From positions 186,001 through 250,000 of the forward strand of contig CACNRI010000001.1 in NCBI GenBank assembly GCA_902622845.1: a stretch of DNA of 64,000 nt, read 5' to 3'. This document shows, piece by piece, positions 55,176 through 64,000 of this stretch. The notes under the pieces were generated by a model, which saw only the letters and a program-made list of their open reading frames with translations, ran no database searches and was not told the DNA's origin. Both the position numbers and the translations under genes were made by a program. The DNA comes from an uncultured SAR86 cluster bacterium (lineage in GTDB: Bacteria; Pseudomonadota; Gammaproteobacteria; Magnimaribacterales; D2472). Positions within the stretch are counted from its first letter, which is position 1. Each line of letters begins with the position of its first letter.

Positions 55176-56531
55176 TTAAACCTCTCTAAAATAGTTTTCT
55201 ATCTCGGGTATAGCTTGCTTATCTGTAAAGAATACAATTAAGTGATCATCAATACTCAACATAAGATCATTCGAGGGCATTAAGATTTTCTCATCTCTAA
55301 CAATTGCACCAATGCTTGCTTCTTCAGGTATGGGCAAATCAACCACCGGCTTCCCAATAAAATCCGAAGTAAAAGGGTTTGAGTGAACAACACCCTCGAC
55401 AGCCTCTGCACCTGAATGCATTTTTAATAATACATCTTGAGCAAAATCTGCTTCACGAAGATCTTGCATAACCAAAGAAATTGTAAGCCTATAGGGTGCT
55501 ACAACATTATCGATAAACCTTTTAGGAATTATGTCCATATAGGAAATATTATTGACCAAGATCATAGTTTTCTTGGCACCAAGTTTTTTAGCAAGAAAAG
55601 ATGACATGATGTTTGCCTCATCATCATTTGTTAACGCGCAAAAAACATCAGTCTGATCAATATTCTCACTCGATAAAAGCTCCTCATCAGAGCCACTTCC
55701 ATGTAAAACTATTGATCTTTCAAGTTCCTCAGAAAGAAACTTACATCGTGCTTTATCTCTCTCCACCAATTTAACATTAAAATCAGATTCAAGATCTTTT
55801 GCTAGATTGAAACCTATTTTTCCGCCACCAACAATAAATATTCTTGAATGTTGCGAATGATCCTCTTGAACTTCATTAACAACAGAATCGATATTTTCAG
55901 CTGAGGTTATAAAATAAAGCTCATCATTTTCTTTAATTATTGTAGATCCTGTTGGTTTTATAGGCTTATTTTTTCTATAAATCACAGGCACATGCGTTTC
56001 AACATCTGGCATGTCGTCATTAATATTCTTAAGCTCTTTTCCAACAAGCTTTCCTTTTTTAGATGCTTTAACGGCAATGAGCTTTACCTTACCATCTGCA
56101 AAAGTTTCTATTTGATTTGTTCCAGGATGTCTTATTAGTTGCGACAAGTGCTCAGTAATATCCTTTTCTGGACTAATTGGAATATCTATAGAATCCTTAA
56201 ATGATTCAAATGAGTCTAAATAAGAGGAATCGCTTAGCCTACATATAGTTTTTTTAACAGAGAATGTCTCCTTTGCTATCTGGCATGAAACAATATTTAC
56301 CTCATCATTATTTGTAAGGGCTAACAAGATTGTGTCGGAATCACACCCAGCTCTTTTGAGAGTAATAGGATGGCTTGCATGCCCTGAAACAGTTCTGAGG
56401 TCTAGTCTAGAATCTAAATCAGATAACTTCTCATCGTTGCTATCAATAACAGTTACATCGTAGCCATTTGAAGACAAGTTCGCTGACAAACTGCCTCCTA
56501 CTTGACCTGCACCCAAAATTACAACTTTCAT
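55176..56531 (-). CDS. trkA: Trk system regulatory subunit TrkA
   Basis: 451 residues with two tandem RCK (Rossmann + RCK-C) halves. The first begins VVILGAGQVGGSLSANL, the second near residue 232 with IFIVGGGKIGFNLAKDLE. It binds NAD(H)/ATP and gates TrkH. Pseudomonas trkA sits in the same syntenic block next to fmt/def. Confidence 0.96.
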   Translation of the reverse strand: MKVVILGAGQVGGSLSANLSSNGYDVTVIDSNDEKLSDLDSRLDLRTVSGHASHPITLKRAGCDSDTILLALTNNDEVNIVSCQIAKETFSVKKTICRLSDSSYLDSFESFKDSIDIPISPEKDITEHLSQLIRHPGTNQIETFADGKVKLIAVKASKKGKLVGKELKNINDDMPDVETHVPVIYRKNKPIKPTGSTIIKENDELYFITSAENIDSVVNEVQEDHSQHSRIFIVGGGKIGFNLAKDLESDFNVKLVERDKARCKFLSEELERSIVLHGSGSDEELLSSENIDQTDVFCALTNDDEANIMSSFLAKKLGAKKTMILVNNISYMDIIPKRFIDNVVAPYRLTISLVMQDLREADFAQDVLLKMHSGAEAVEGVVHSNPFTSDFIGKPVVDLPIPEEASIGAIVRDEKILMPSNDLMLSIDDHLIVFFTDKQAIPEIENYFREV

Positions 56532-56580
56532 AGGTGCTACGGTATACCTCTTTTTGAAGAATTTAAAGTTTTATAACAAA

Positions 56581-57498
56581 TTATATTTTGACAAAAAAAT
56601 CTTTATATGAATTATAAATATCAGAAGAGTTAATTATTTTTTTACCAGGTAGCTGTATGTGAGTAATTACTATCACTGAATCATCTACTCTAATGTGTAT
56701 ACCATCCTTAGTTACATCAAATATAGTTCCTGGAGTATCGTTATTATCAAGATCAATGATGCGCATTCCATGTATCTTAATAGTGGTATCTTTGTATTGG
56801 AAATAAGTCCCAGGCCAACCGTAGAAAGCTCTATATTTATTAAAAATTTCTTTTGCTGTCTCCTCAAAATTTATTCTTCCATCTTCTTTGGTGATTTTTC
56901 TACAGTATGAAACATTATTATCAACCTGAGGAACAGGTTGCAATCCATTAGAAATTTTTTGAATAACATCAACAATATTTAATTTGGCTTTTGCTACTAG
57001 TTTTTTCTCAAGACTAATTCTGTTATCACTATCAGAAATTTCTACTTCAGAAACTTCATAGACAGGACCTTCATCAAGAGACTCAACCATCTCCATAAAA
57101 GAAATACCAGTTTTAATATCGCCATTCAATAAAGATGATTGAATTGGTGAAGCGCCCCTATAGAGAGGAAGAATTGAGAAATGAATGTTTAAGGGCGTTA
57201 TGTTTGGGTGACTCAATACCTCTTTAGGTATTATTTTGCCAAAAGATGACAACACCAAGATATCGCAGGGATATTTAGTTATGTTATCAATAGTTTGATT
57301 ACAAAAAGAATCAATTTTAAAGCAAGGCAGGTTTGCGCTTTCAGCAAATTTAGCAACTTCTGATGGCTCTTTTGCCTTATTTCTGGAAGATCTTTTATCA
57401 GCTTGAGTTAAAACTAGCGATATATTAAATGGACTATCTACAAGTGTAGACAGTATTTCCGCAGAAGATGAAGGGCTTCCGGCAAAGATAATATCCAT
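56581..57498 (-). CDS. fmt: Methionyl-tRNA formyltransferase
   Basis: 305 residues. N-terminal Rossmann-like domain (IIFAGSPSSSAEIL), catalytic region with the SLLPLYRGASPIQ-like segment (SILPLYRGASPIQSSLLNGD), and the C-terminal tRNA-binding domain. It formylates Met-tRNAi. It is 27 nt downstream of def; in most relatives the order is def-fmt, as here. Confidence 0.95.
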   Translation of the reverse strand: MDIIFAGSPSSSAEILSTLVDSPFNISLVLTQADKRSSRNKAKEPSEVAKFAESANLPCFKIDSFCNQTIDNITKYPCDILVLSSFGKIIPKEVLSHPNITPLNIHFSILPLYRGASPIQSSLLNGDIKTGISFMEMVESLDEGPVYEVSEVEISDSDNRISLEKKLVAKAKLNIVDVIQKISNGLQPVPQVDNNVSYCRKITKEDGRINFEETAKEIFNKYRAFYGWPGTYFQYKDTTIKIHGMRIIDLDNNDTPGTIFDVTKDGIHIRVDDSVIVITHIQLPGKKIINSSDIYNSYKDFFVKI

Positions 57499-57525
57499 TT
57501 TTCGCTTAAATTCGTCTAAATTCGT

Positions 57526-58029
57526 TTAATTTCTTCTATTTTCTAACTTCTTTCTAATTCTGTCCCTTTTTATTGGGCTTAGGTAGTCTACAAAAAGCTT
57601 TCCGTCTAAATGGTCTATTTCATGCTGTGCACAAACAGTGAAAATGCCATCTGGCTTTTCTTCATGGAATTTACCCTGAAGATCCTGCCACTTAAGAAGA
57701 ATCTTTGACGGCCTAGATATTTCTTCGTTAAAACCAGGAATAGACAGGCAACCTTCCTCATAAATAAATGGACTTTTGTCTAATATTGTGTATTCGGGGT
57801 TTACAAATACTCTGGGCTCATTCCTTTCTTCACTTAAATCCATAACGACCAATCTAATGTGAATATCAACCTGGGTTGCAGCAAGTCCTATACCTTCAGC
57901 TTCATACATTGTCTTAAGCATATTTTTGGAAAGCATTTCTAAACTTTTGTCGAATTTATCTATTTTTTTGGCCACTTTTCTAAGCTTTGGATCTGGAAAT
58001 ATAAGAATTTTTAAATCTGACATGTGCAT
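57526..58029 (-). CDS. def: Peptide deformylase
   Basis: 167 residues. The three motifs are GIGLAATQV, EEGCLSIPG and QHEIDHLDGKLF (zinc ligands Cys and two His). The ribosome binding site AAGGA lies 6 nt ahead of ATG at 58029; another ATG at 58023 is less well placed. It removes the formyl group from new proteins. purE diverges from it 52 nt away. Confidence 0.96.
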   Translation of the reverse strand: MHMSDLKILIFPDPKLRKVAKKIDKFDKSLEMLSKNMLKTMYEAEGIGLAATQVDIHIRLVVMDLSEERNEPRVFVNPEYTILDKSPFIYEEGCLSIPGFNEEISRPSKILLKWQDLQGKFHEEKPDGIFTVCAQHEIDHLDGKLFVDYLSPIKRDRIRKKLENRRN

Positions 58030-58080
58030 ATTCTATCCTTTTTTCCTTCCAAATAAACCTTTTTTATTTATAATACCAGC

Positions 58081-58566
58081 ATGTCAGTAGCAATTTTAAT
58101 GGGTTCAGATTCAGATTTAGATGTTGTATCTAAAGCTTTTGATGTTTTAGATAGTTTTGACGTTAAATACACTAAAAACGTACTTTCAGCTCACAGAACC
58201 CCTGCAGAAGTGCTTAATCTTGTAAATAATGCTGAATCAAAGGGTATTAAAGTTTTTATAGCGGCTGCAGGTATGGCTGCTCATCTTGCAGGTGTAGTTG
58301 CTGCTCATACAACATTACCAGTTATAGGCATACCAATTCCGTCAGGATCTTTAAACGGTATGGACTCACTTCTATCTACAGTTCAAATGCCTCCTGGTAT
58401 ACCAGTTGCAACTGTAGCCATTGGATCGTCCGGTGCAAAAAATGCAGCTATTCTAGCTGTCCAGATTCTTGCAACTGCCGACGAGACCCTTAAGCAAAAA
58501 CTTACCGACTACAAAGTCAATATGAAAGATGAAGTTCTTGCTAAAGATGCAAAACTAAATTCTTAG
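58081..58566 (+). CDS. purE: N5-carboxyaminoimidazole ribonucleotide mutase (PurE, class I)
   Basis: 161 residues with MGSDSDLDVVSKAFDVLD, SAHRTP, and IAAAGMAAHLAGVVAAHT followed by GIPIPSG and LLSTVQMPPGIPVATVAIG. The catalytic His of SAHRTP is present. It catalyses a step of purine synthesis. purK, its usual partner, is not next to it and may be elsewhere. Confidence 0.96.
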   Translation: MSVAILMGSDSDLDVVSKAFDVLDSFDVKYTKNVLSAHRTPAEVLNLVNNAESKGIKVFIAAAGMAAHLAGVVAAHTTLPVIGIPIPSGSLNGMDSLLSTVQMPPGIPVATVAIGSSGAKNAAILAVQILATADETLKQKLTDYKVNMKDEVLAKDAKLNS

Positions 58567-58569
58567 TCT

Positions 58570-59115
58570 GTGAACTATTTAAATGCTGAAGATTCGGCAA
58601 AATGGCTTGCTGAAAATAAGATTTTATTACATCCAACAGAAGGTGTTTGGGGAATTGGTTGTAATGCAAAGAGCAGCGTGGCTATTGATAGAATCTTTGA
58701 TCTTAAGAAAAGAGACAAATCTAAGAAATTTATTCTTTTATGTCCATCAATAGATTCTGTAAAAGAGTTCTGCTTAGTTTTAAAAGAAGACATAAAAATT
58801 CTTGAAAATAAATGGCCTGGACCGACAACTTTTTTATTAGAAAGAAGCTCAGATAAATATAAAGAGTTATCATATTTAGGAAGACATGCAGTGAGAGTGA
58901 GTGCTCACAAACCATTAATTGAGTTGCTCGATTTTTTTGGGTCAGAGATAGTTTCTACGTCCGCAAATATAAGCGGTGAGCACGAGATAAAAAACAAAGA
59001 TGATATAGTTAACTTTTTTAACTACGAGGATGTTGCAATATTTGATAACAGCTTAGGAAATTTAAAAAAACCTACAAAGATATTCGACTTGAAACAGAAG
59101 AAATACATACGCTAA
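58570..59115 (+). CDS. tsaC: Threonylcarbamoyl-AMP synthase
   Basis: 181 residues; GTG start 3 nt after purE. Sua5/YciO/YrdC fold: LHPTEGVWGIGCNAKS, KRDKSKKFILLCPS, WPGPTTFLLE and VSTSANISGE. It makes threonylcarbamoyl-AMP for tRNA t6A. Pseudomonas has its tsaC in the same block beside hemF and aroE. The stop overlaps the hemF start (TAATG). Confidence 0.93.
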   Translation: MNYLNAEDSAKWLAENKILLHPTEGVWGIGCNAKSSVAIDRIFDLKKRDKSKKFILLCPSIDSVKEFCLVLKEDIKILENKWPGPTTFLLERSSDKYKELSYLGRHAVRVSAHKPLIELLDFFGSEIVSTSANISGEHEIKNKDDIVNFFNYEDVAIFDNSLGNLKKPTKIFDLKQKKYIR

Positions 59116-60011
59116 TGAGTAATACAATTGAGAGAAAATTTCTAGAAATTCAGGATATGATCCTAGACGGTTTATTATCCTTGGAATCTAAGAAAAATAG
59201 AAAACCAATAGTCGATAATTGGAAATCTAAGATCGGAAAAGGAAAAACTTGTGTAATTGAAAACGGCAATGTTTTTGAAAAAGCTGTCGTGACATTTTCG
59301 TCCGTATCTGGCAAAAATCTTCCCGCTAGCTCGGGCATGTCTGCAAATATAAATAAAATACATAAATTTGAAGCTATGGGAGTTTCTGTAATATGTCATC
59401 CCAAAAACCCAAAGGCTCCAACCTCCCATTTCAATGTAAGAACTTTTATGATTTTTGATAAGAAAGGCCTTCAAAATTGGTGGATTGGCGGAGGTTGTGA
59501 TCTAACTCCTTTTCTACCATATAAATCTGATATTACTCTTTGGCATAAGTCTTTAAAATCTATGTTTGATCTATTTAATAAGACTTTTTATAAAAAATTT
59601 GCTAAAGAATGTGATAAATACTTCTTTTTGCCCCATAGAAAAGAAAGAAGAGGGGTAGGCGGAGTATTTTTTGACAATCTAAAGTATAAAGAGCATTTAG
59701 ATAGCCTTAATTTATTAGAATGCCTTGGAAAAGAATACACACAAACCTATAGCAAAATCCTTAAAAGAAGAGCGAGCGAGAAATATTCGAAAGATCAAAA
59801 ATTATTTCAGCAAATAAGGAGAGGTAGATATGCAGAGTTTAATCTGCTTCATGACAGAGGAACAAAGTTCGGCTTAGAGTCTGGGGGCAGAGTGAAATCT
59901 ATTTTATCTTCTATGCCACCATCTACATCTTGGACTTATGAAATGCCAAAAGAGCTTAAGAAGTATGAAACAAGGCTTTTAAAAATACTCAAAGAATCTT
60001 GGGTGGTTTAG
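59115..60011 (+). CDS. hemF: Aerobic coproporphyrinogen III oxidase
   Basis: 298 residues. HFNVRTFMI, WWIGGGCDLTPFLPY, HRKERRGVGGVFFDNL and LLHDRGTKFGLESGGRVKSIL are the conserved HemF blocks. It converts coproporphyrinogen III to protoporphyrinogen IX using O2 in haem synthesis. It starts one base into the tsaC stop. Confidence 0.96.
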   Translation: MSNTIERKFLEIQDMILDGLLSLESKKNRKPIVDNWKSKIGKGKTCVIENGNVFEKAVVTFSSVSGKNLPASSGMSANINKIHKFEAMGVSVICHPKNPKAPTSHFNVRTFMIFDKKGLQNWWIGGGCDLTPFLPYKSDITLWHKSLKSMFDLFNKTFYKKFAKECDKYFFLPHRKERRGVGGVFFDNLKYKEHLDSLNLLECLGKEYTQTYSKILKRRASEKYSKDQKLFQQIRRGRYAEFNLLHDRGTKFGLESGGRVKSILSSMPPSTSWTYEMPKELKKYETRLLKILKESWVV

Positions 60012-60014
60012 TAA

Positions 60015-60836
60015 ATGCCAAAAATTAACAAGTTAGGTGTTATAGGATCTCCAATCGATCACTCTCTTTCACCATTCATACATTCACGATTTGCAAGACA
60101 AGCCAATTTAAACATTGATTACAGGCCATACAAAGTAGAATCAGATGAAATAGATGTGTTTCTTAAAGATTTTTTTGCAGACAAAAATGCAATTGGCCTC
60201 AATGTAACTTTGCCATTAAAAAAAGAAGCTTTTAATAGGTGTGACAGCACATCTGAAGAAGTAAGCTTTATAGAGGCTTCAAACACACTTATAAAAAAAA
60301 ATAGATTTTTGCACGGGGAAACCACTGACAGTAGTGGCTTTATTAGTGATCTTAAAGATAAAAACATTGAATTATCTAGCAAGAAGGTTTTAATTATTGG
60401 AGCAGGAGACGCAACAGAAAGCATTTTATGGGGAATCACAAAACAAAAACCTAAAGAATTATTCATAATTAATAGAACCGTTGAAAAAGCTGAAAGACTA
60501 GCTAAAAAGTATGGAAAGTTTGCCGATATCCATGTAGTTACAGAAGAAAACAATATCAATGCAGATATTGTTATCAATACAAGCTCTGCTGGTGTTACTG
60601 GAGAGTTTAAAGAGCCTCAAATAATAGACCAAAATGATTCAATAATTGCTTATGATTTAAACTATTCAATCAATGAGACCCCTTTTTGCAAATGGGCAAA
60701 GTCTTTTACAGAAAAAAACTTTGATGGGACCGGAATGCTTGTACATCAGGCTGCAAAATCATTCAAACATTGGTTCAATTATGAACCTGATGTTGTGAAT
60801 GTTCTTCATGAAATTGAGCGCTTTAAGAATGAATGA
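60015..60836 (+). CDS. aroE: Shikimate dehydrogenase
   Basis: 273 residues. The substrate domain begins GVIGSPIDHSLSPFIHSRF and has NVTLPLKKEAF with the catalytic Lys; the NADP domain has VLIIGAGDATESILWGI and INRTVEKAERLAKKYG; near the end comes DGTGMLVHQAAKSFKHWF. It catalyses a step of aromatic amino-acid synthesis. It overlaps the 44-residue gene that follows by 8 nt. Confidence 0.95.
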   Translation: MPKINKLGVIGSPIDHSLSPFIHSRFARQANLNIDYRPYKVESDEIDVFLKDFFADKNAIGLNVTLPLKKEAFNRCDSTSEEVSFIEASNTLIKKNRFLHGETTDSSGFISDLKDKNIELSSKKVLIIGAGDATESILWGITKQKPKELFIINRTVEKAERLAKKYGKFADIHVVTEENNINADIVINTSSAGVTGEFKEPQIIDQNDSIIAYDLNYSINETPFCKWAKSFTEKNFDGTGMLVHQAAKSFKHWFNYEPDVVNVLHEIERFKNE

Positions 60837-60963
60837 GTTTAGAAGGTTTGTTGCTGGTGCAATATGCCCAAATTGTAAGAAGAAAGACACAATTGCCCTC
60901 AGTGCAGATGACAAAAGAATTTTTTGCGTAAGTTGTGATTTCGAGGAATATAAAAGCGAATAG
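60829..60963 (+). CDS. YheV-like zinc-ribbon protein
   Basis: 44 residues. The opening RRFVAGAICPNCKKKDT and CVSCDF match E. coli YheV (DUF2387): two CxxC knuckles that should bind zinc. The ATG lies within the last codons of aroE. Function unknown in any organism. Confidence 0.82.
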   Translation: MNEFRRFVAGAICPNCKKKDTIALSADDKRIFCVSCDFEEYKSE

Positions 60964-61073
60964 ATATATTCTATTACTTAAGTATAATTCCCATGGATTA
61001 ACTAAAAAAACACTATTAATATAATAGAATTTTATAATATAATATAAACAGAATTTATTAACGGAAAAGGGAA

Positions 61074-62228
61074 GTGTTTAAAAAATTTAATAACTTAAGC
61101 AAAAGTGCTTTTGCAGCACTGTTAATGTTATCGCTATATCCATCTAAAGTTCTTTCAGACTGGGACGCTTTAAATATGAGGGAAGGCGTTACACAGGTGA
61201 GTAGAGATGTTTTTGAATTACACATGCTTATTTTTTATATTTGTGTTGCTATCGGTGCAGTTGTCTTTTCAGTTATGTTCTATTCCCTTTTTAGATACAC
61301 AAAAAAAAGAAATCCGAATCCATCCACTTTTCATGAAAGCACAAAACTTGAAGTTGCATGGACTATAGTCCCTTTTCTTATTTTAATAGCAATGGCAGTT
61401 CCCGCATCAAAAACTCTAACAGAGATCTATGACGATGAAGAGGGCGAAATTAATATTCAAGTTGTTGGATATCAATGGAAGTGGGAATATAAGTATCTCG
61501 AAGACGACATTAATTTTTTCTCGAACCTTAGTACAGATCAAGATGAGATTTATAATCTTGTTCCAAAAGGCGAAAACTATCTATTGGAAGTTGATGAGCC
61601 TCTAATAATCCCAGTTGATACAAGAGTAAGATTTTTAATAACTGCCAATGACGTAATACACTCATGGTGGGTTCCAGATTTTGCAATTAAACAAGATGCA
61701 ATTCCTGGGTTTATTAACACAGCATGGACTAGAGCAGAAGAAACAGGCATTTACAGAGGTAATTGCACAGAACTTTGTGGAAAGAATCATGGCTTTATGC
61801 CAGTAGTCGTTAAGGTTGTTGAAAAGGATGAATACAATGACTGGGTATTAACAAAGAAAGAAGAAGCAATAAAGCTTGCTGAACTCACAGAAAAAGAATG
61901 GTCGCTTGCCGAACTTACACAAAGAGGCGAAGGGGTTTACCAAAAGAACTGTGTTGCTTGTCACCAGATGAATGGTGAAGGGCTCCCTCCTATATTTCCT
62001 GCTCTTGCTGGAAGCGACATTGTAATGTTTGATAAAGATAGGAATGTAGAAATCCTAATGGAAGGAGTTCAAGGAGCTGCTATGCAATCATTTGCAAATC
62101 AACTTTCCGAAGTTGATATGGCTGCAGTTATAACATACACAAGACAGGCATGGGGTAATGCCGAAAATGGTGATGGAGAATACGTTGTTCCATCAGATAT
62201 AGTTGAATATAAAAAACCAAAAATTTAA
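61074..62228 (+). CDS. coxB: Cytochrome c oxidase subunit II with fused cytochrome c
   Basis: 384 residues; GTG start with an AAAAGGG ribosome binding site. Signal peptide, two helices, then the CuA domain (His196, Cys231, Cys235, His239, Met242 with Glu233 in GNCTELCGKNHGFMP). After about residue 275 follows a cytochrome c domain with CVACH (Cys293, Cys296, His297). Such caa3-type subunit II can accept electrons directly. It starts an operon with coxA and ctaG. Confidence 0.94.
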   Translation: MFKKFNNLSKSAFAALLMLSLYPSKVLSDWDALNMREGVTQVSRDVFELHMLIFYICVAIGAVVFSVMFYSLFRYTKKRNPNPSTFHESTKLEVAWTIVPFLILIAMAVPASKTLTEIYDDEEGEINIQVVGYQWKWEYKYLEDDINFFSNLSTDQDEIYNLVPKGENYLLEVDEPLIIPVDTRVRFLITANDVIHSWWVPDFAIKQDAIPGFINTAWTRAEETGIYRGNCTELCGKNHGFMPVVVKVVEKDEYNDWVLTKKEEAIKLAELTEKEWSLAELTQRGEGVYQKNCVACHQMNGEGLPPIFPALAGSDIVMFDKDRNVEILMEGVQGAAMQSFANQLSEVDMAAVITYTRQAWGNAENGDGEYVVPSDIVEYKKPKI

Positions 62229-62243
62229 TTAGCGAGGTAAATT

Positions 62244-63827
62244 ATGAGCTCAGTTATTGAAAGCCACCATGATGATCATCATCACGGCCCTGCAAAAGGC
62301 TTGATGCGATGGCTTCTTACAACCAACCATAAGGATATAGGTACATTATATCTATGGTTTAGTTTTGCCATGTTCTTAATTGGTGGAGCAATGGCAATGG
62401 TTATTAGAGCCGAGCTTTTCCAACCTGGGATGCAGATAGTAGAACCTGAATTCTATAATCAGATGCTTACACTTCATGGGCTTATTATGGTTTTTGGTGC
62501 AGTAATGCCTGCCTTTGTTGGATTGGCTAACTGGCTTGTGCCTATGATGGTTGGAGCTCCAGATATGGCCCTCCCACGATTGAATAATTTAAGTTTTTGG
62601 TTACTTCCGTTTGCCTTTGGTATCTTACTCTCTTCATTATTTATGGAAGGGGGAGCACCAAATTTTGGGTGGACATTCTATGCGCCTCTCTCTACAACGT
62701 ATGCACCCCCAAGTGTAACTTTTTTTATTTTCTCAGTTCACATTATGGGAGCGTCCTCAATCATGGGATCTATTAATGTAATCGTAACCATAATGAATAT
62801 GAGAGCCCCAGGAATGGATTTAATGAAGATGCCACTCTTTGTATGGTCTTGGTTAATTACCGCTTATCTTCTTATTGCTGTTATGCCGGTTCTAGCTGGT
62901 GCAGTAACTATGATGTTAATGGATATTCATTTTGGCACAAGTTTCTTTAATGCAGCTGGTGGCGGTGATCCGGTATTATTCCAGCACATTTTTTGGTTCT
63001 TTGGTCATCCTGAAGTTTATATTATGATTTTGCCAGCCTTTGGAATTGTCTCTCATATTATTGAGACCTTTTCCAGAAAGCAGTTATTTGGTTATTCATC
63101 TATGGTTTGGGCGATGCTGTCTATTGCAATTCTTTCTTTTGTTGTTTGGGCTCATCATATGTTTACTGTTGGTATGCCATTAGCAGCTGAGCTTTTCTTT
63201 ATGTGGGCAACGATGCTTATAGCAGTCCCAACCGGAGTTAAGGTATTTAACTGGGTTGCAACAATGTTCAAAGGCTCCATTACATATGAGACTCCAATGC
63301 TATTCGCAATTTCCTTTGTAGTTCTCTTTACAATTGGTGGATTCTCAGGACTTATGCTTTCAATAGTACCCGCTGATTTTCAATACCATGATACTTATTT
63401 TGTAGTGGCTCACTTCCATTATGTCCTAGTGCCTGGATCAATATTTTCAATAATGGCAGCAGTTTATTATTGGATACCAAAGTGGACAGGTAACATGTAT
63501 GACGAAAGAATGGGCAGATTGCATTTCTGGCTTTCGTTTGTGGGAGTAAATGTCACATTTTTCCCTCAGCACTGGATTGGATTGGCAGGAATGCCAAGAA
63601 GATATCCAGACTATGCTCTTCAGTTTGCTGACTGGAACATGGTTTCAACTGCAGGAGCTTTCTTATTTGGAGCTTCTCAAATCTTATTCTTATTTATTGT
63701 TCTAAAAACAGTAATGGGTGGAAAGAAAGCTACTCCTCAAGTTTGGGAAGGAGCAAGAGGTTTGGAGTGGTCAGTTGAATCACCTGCACCCTATCATACG
63801 TTTTCAACACCACCTAAAGTCAATTAA
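62244..63827 (+). CDS. coxA: Cytochrome c oxidase subunit I
   Basis: 527 residues with twelve helices. FFGHPEVYIMILPAFG holds the His-Tyr pair near CuB; WAHHMFTVG contains the two CuB histidines; YFVVAHFHYVL carries the haem ligands. It is the A-type haem-copper oxidase reducing O2 to water with proton pumping. The N-terminus is His-rich (HHDDHHHG). A purine-rich AGCGAGGTAA lies before ATG. Confidence 0.97.
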   Translation: MSSVIESHHDDHHHGPAKGLMRWLLTTNHKDIGTLYLWFSFAMFLIGGAMAMVIRAELFQPGMQIVEPEFYNQMLTLHGLIMVFGAVMPAFVGLANWLVPMMVGAPDMALPRLNNLSFWLLPFAFGILLSSLFMEGGAPNFGWTFYAPLSTTYAPPSVTFFIFSVHIMGASSIMGSINVIVTIMNMRAPGMDLMKMPLFVWSWLITAYLLIAVMPVLAGAVTMMLMDIHFGTSFFNAAGGGDPVLFQHIFWFFGHPEVYIMILPAFGIVSHIIETFSRKQLFGYSSMVWAMLSIAILSFVVWAHHMFTVGMPLAAELFFMWATMLIAVPTGVKVFNWVATMFKGSITYETPMLFAISFVVLFTIGGFSGLMLSIVPADFQYHDTYFVVAHFHYVLVPGSIFSIMAAVYYWIPKWTGNMYDERMGRLHFWLSFVGVNVTFFPQHWIGLAGMPRRYPDYALQFADWNMVSTAGAFLFGASQILFLFIVLKTVMGGKKATPQVWEGARGLEWSVESPAPYHTFSTPPKVN

Positions 63828-64000
63828 TGAACAACTCTGCTAAAAGAACTCTTAAATATTTGTCATTCGCAGTTTTTGGGATGTTCTTTTTTTCATTTGC
63901 GCTAGTTCCTCTTTATGATGTTTTTTGTGAAGTGACAGGTCTAAATGGAAAGATTTCGCAATCAGAAGAGGGAATCAGCTATGAATCAAATACTGGGAGA
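63827..64000 (+). CDS. ctaG: Cytochrome c oxidase assembly protein Cox11/CtaG (partial)
   Basis: Only the first 58 residues are within the window. One N-terminal helix (LSFAVFGMFFFSFALVPLY) precedes the conserved VPLYDVFCEVTGLNGK block of CtaG, with its copper-linked Cys. It delivers copper to CuB of subunit I. ATG overlaps the coxA stop by one base. The rest lies beyond the right edge. Confidence 0.93.
   Translation, partial: MNNSAKRTLKYLSFAVFGMFFFSFALVPLYDVFCEVTGLNGKISQSEEGISYESNTGR

Overview
The window is a low-GC (roughly one third G+C by eye), densely coded gammaproteobacterial chromosome segment. The likely source is a SAR86-type marine bacterioplankton genome. This rests on the low GC with a gammaproteobacterial gene order around dnaA, a TonB-dependent receptor, a GMC oxidoreductase, an HExxH metalloprotease of the large secreted kind, very short spacers and many start-stop overlaps. 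The lineage is inferred from gene content; no alignment was run.

Layout. 1-2715: nitronate monooxygenase fragment, M23 lipoprotein, hydrolase and an unknown secreted protein. 2779-7497: five overlapping minus-strand genes (GMC oxidoreductase, GFA protein, YdjA-type nitroreductase, ceramidase-family membrane hydrolase, old-yellow-enzyme-type oxidoreductase). 7576-15484: secreted metalloprotease, fatty-acid hydroxylase, purine-type phosphoribosyltransferase, a TonB-dependent receptor with two tandem glutamine (glnA-type) riboswitch aptamers in its leader, and a divergent NCS2 purine permease. 15487-22946: small household, transport and resistance genes. 22996-28108: an accessory array downstream of glmS in which short genes are separated by repeats resembling the last codons of glmS. 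28088-45158: glmS, glmU, the ATP synthase operon, parB, parA, rsmG, mnmG, a candidate oriC, mnmE, yidC, rnpA and rpmH, all on the minus strand. 45319-50718: dnaA, dnaN, recF and gyrB on the plus strand, with a DnaA box inside the dnaA promoter and a parS-like palindrome at the recF end. 50737-60963: plsC-like, glyS, lpxL-like, trkH, trkA, fmt, def, purE, tsaC, hemF, aroE and a YheV-type zinc-ribbon gene, in an order close to that of Pseudomonas. 61074-64000: cytochrome c oxidase subunits and Cox11 (cut by the window edge).

Most interesting points. (1) Seven copies of a glmS-tail-like repeat delimit six single-gene or single-operon units next to the native glmS end, the site class that Tn7-like elements target. 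The layout looks like an integron-like cassette array built on a protein-gene 3' end. No recombinase is present in the window. (2) Two glutamine riboswitch aptamers, 4 nt apart, show compensatory base changes in two helices. They precede a TonB-dependent receptor that sits beside purine uptake and salvage genes, which suggests nitrogen-controlled nucleobase scavenging (inference). (3) The origin region combines a DnaA-box cluster, a DnaA box between the -35 and -10 of dnaA, a parS-like site and an abrupt change of strand composition. (4) A single-chain glycyl-tRNA synthetase occupies the position where Pseudomonas carries glyQ-glyS, and GyrB lacks the insert usual in gammaproteobacteria.
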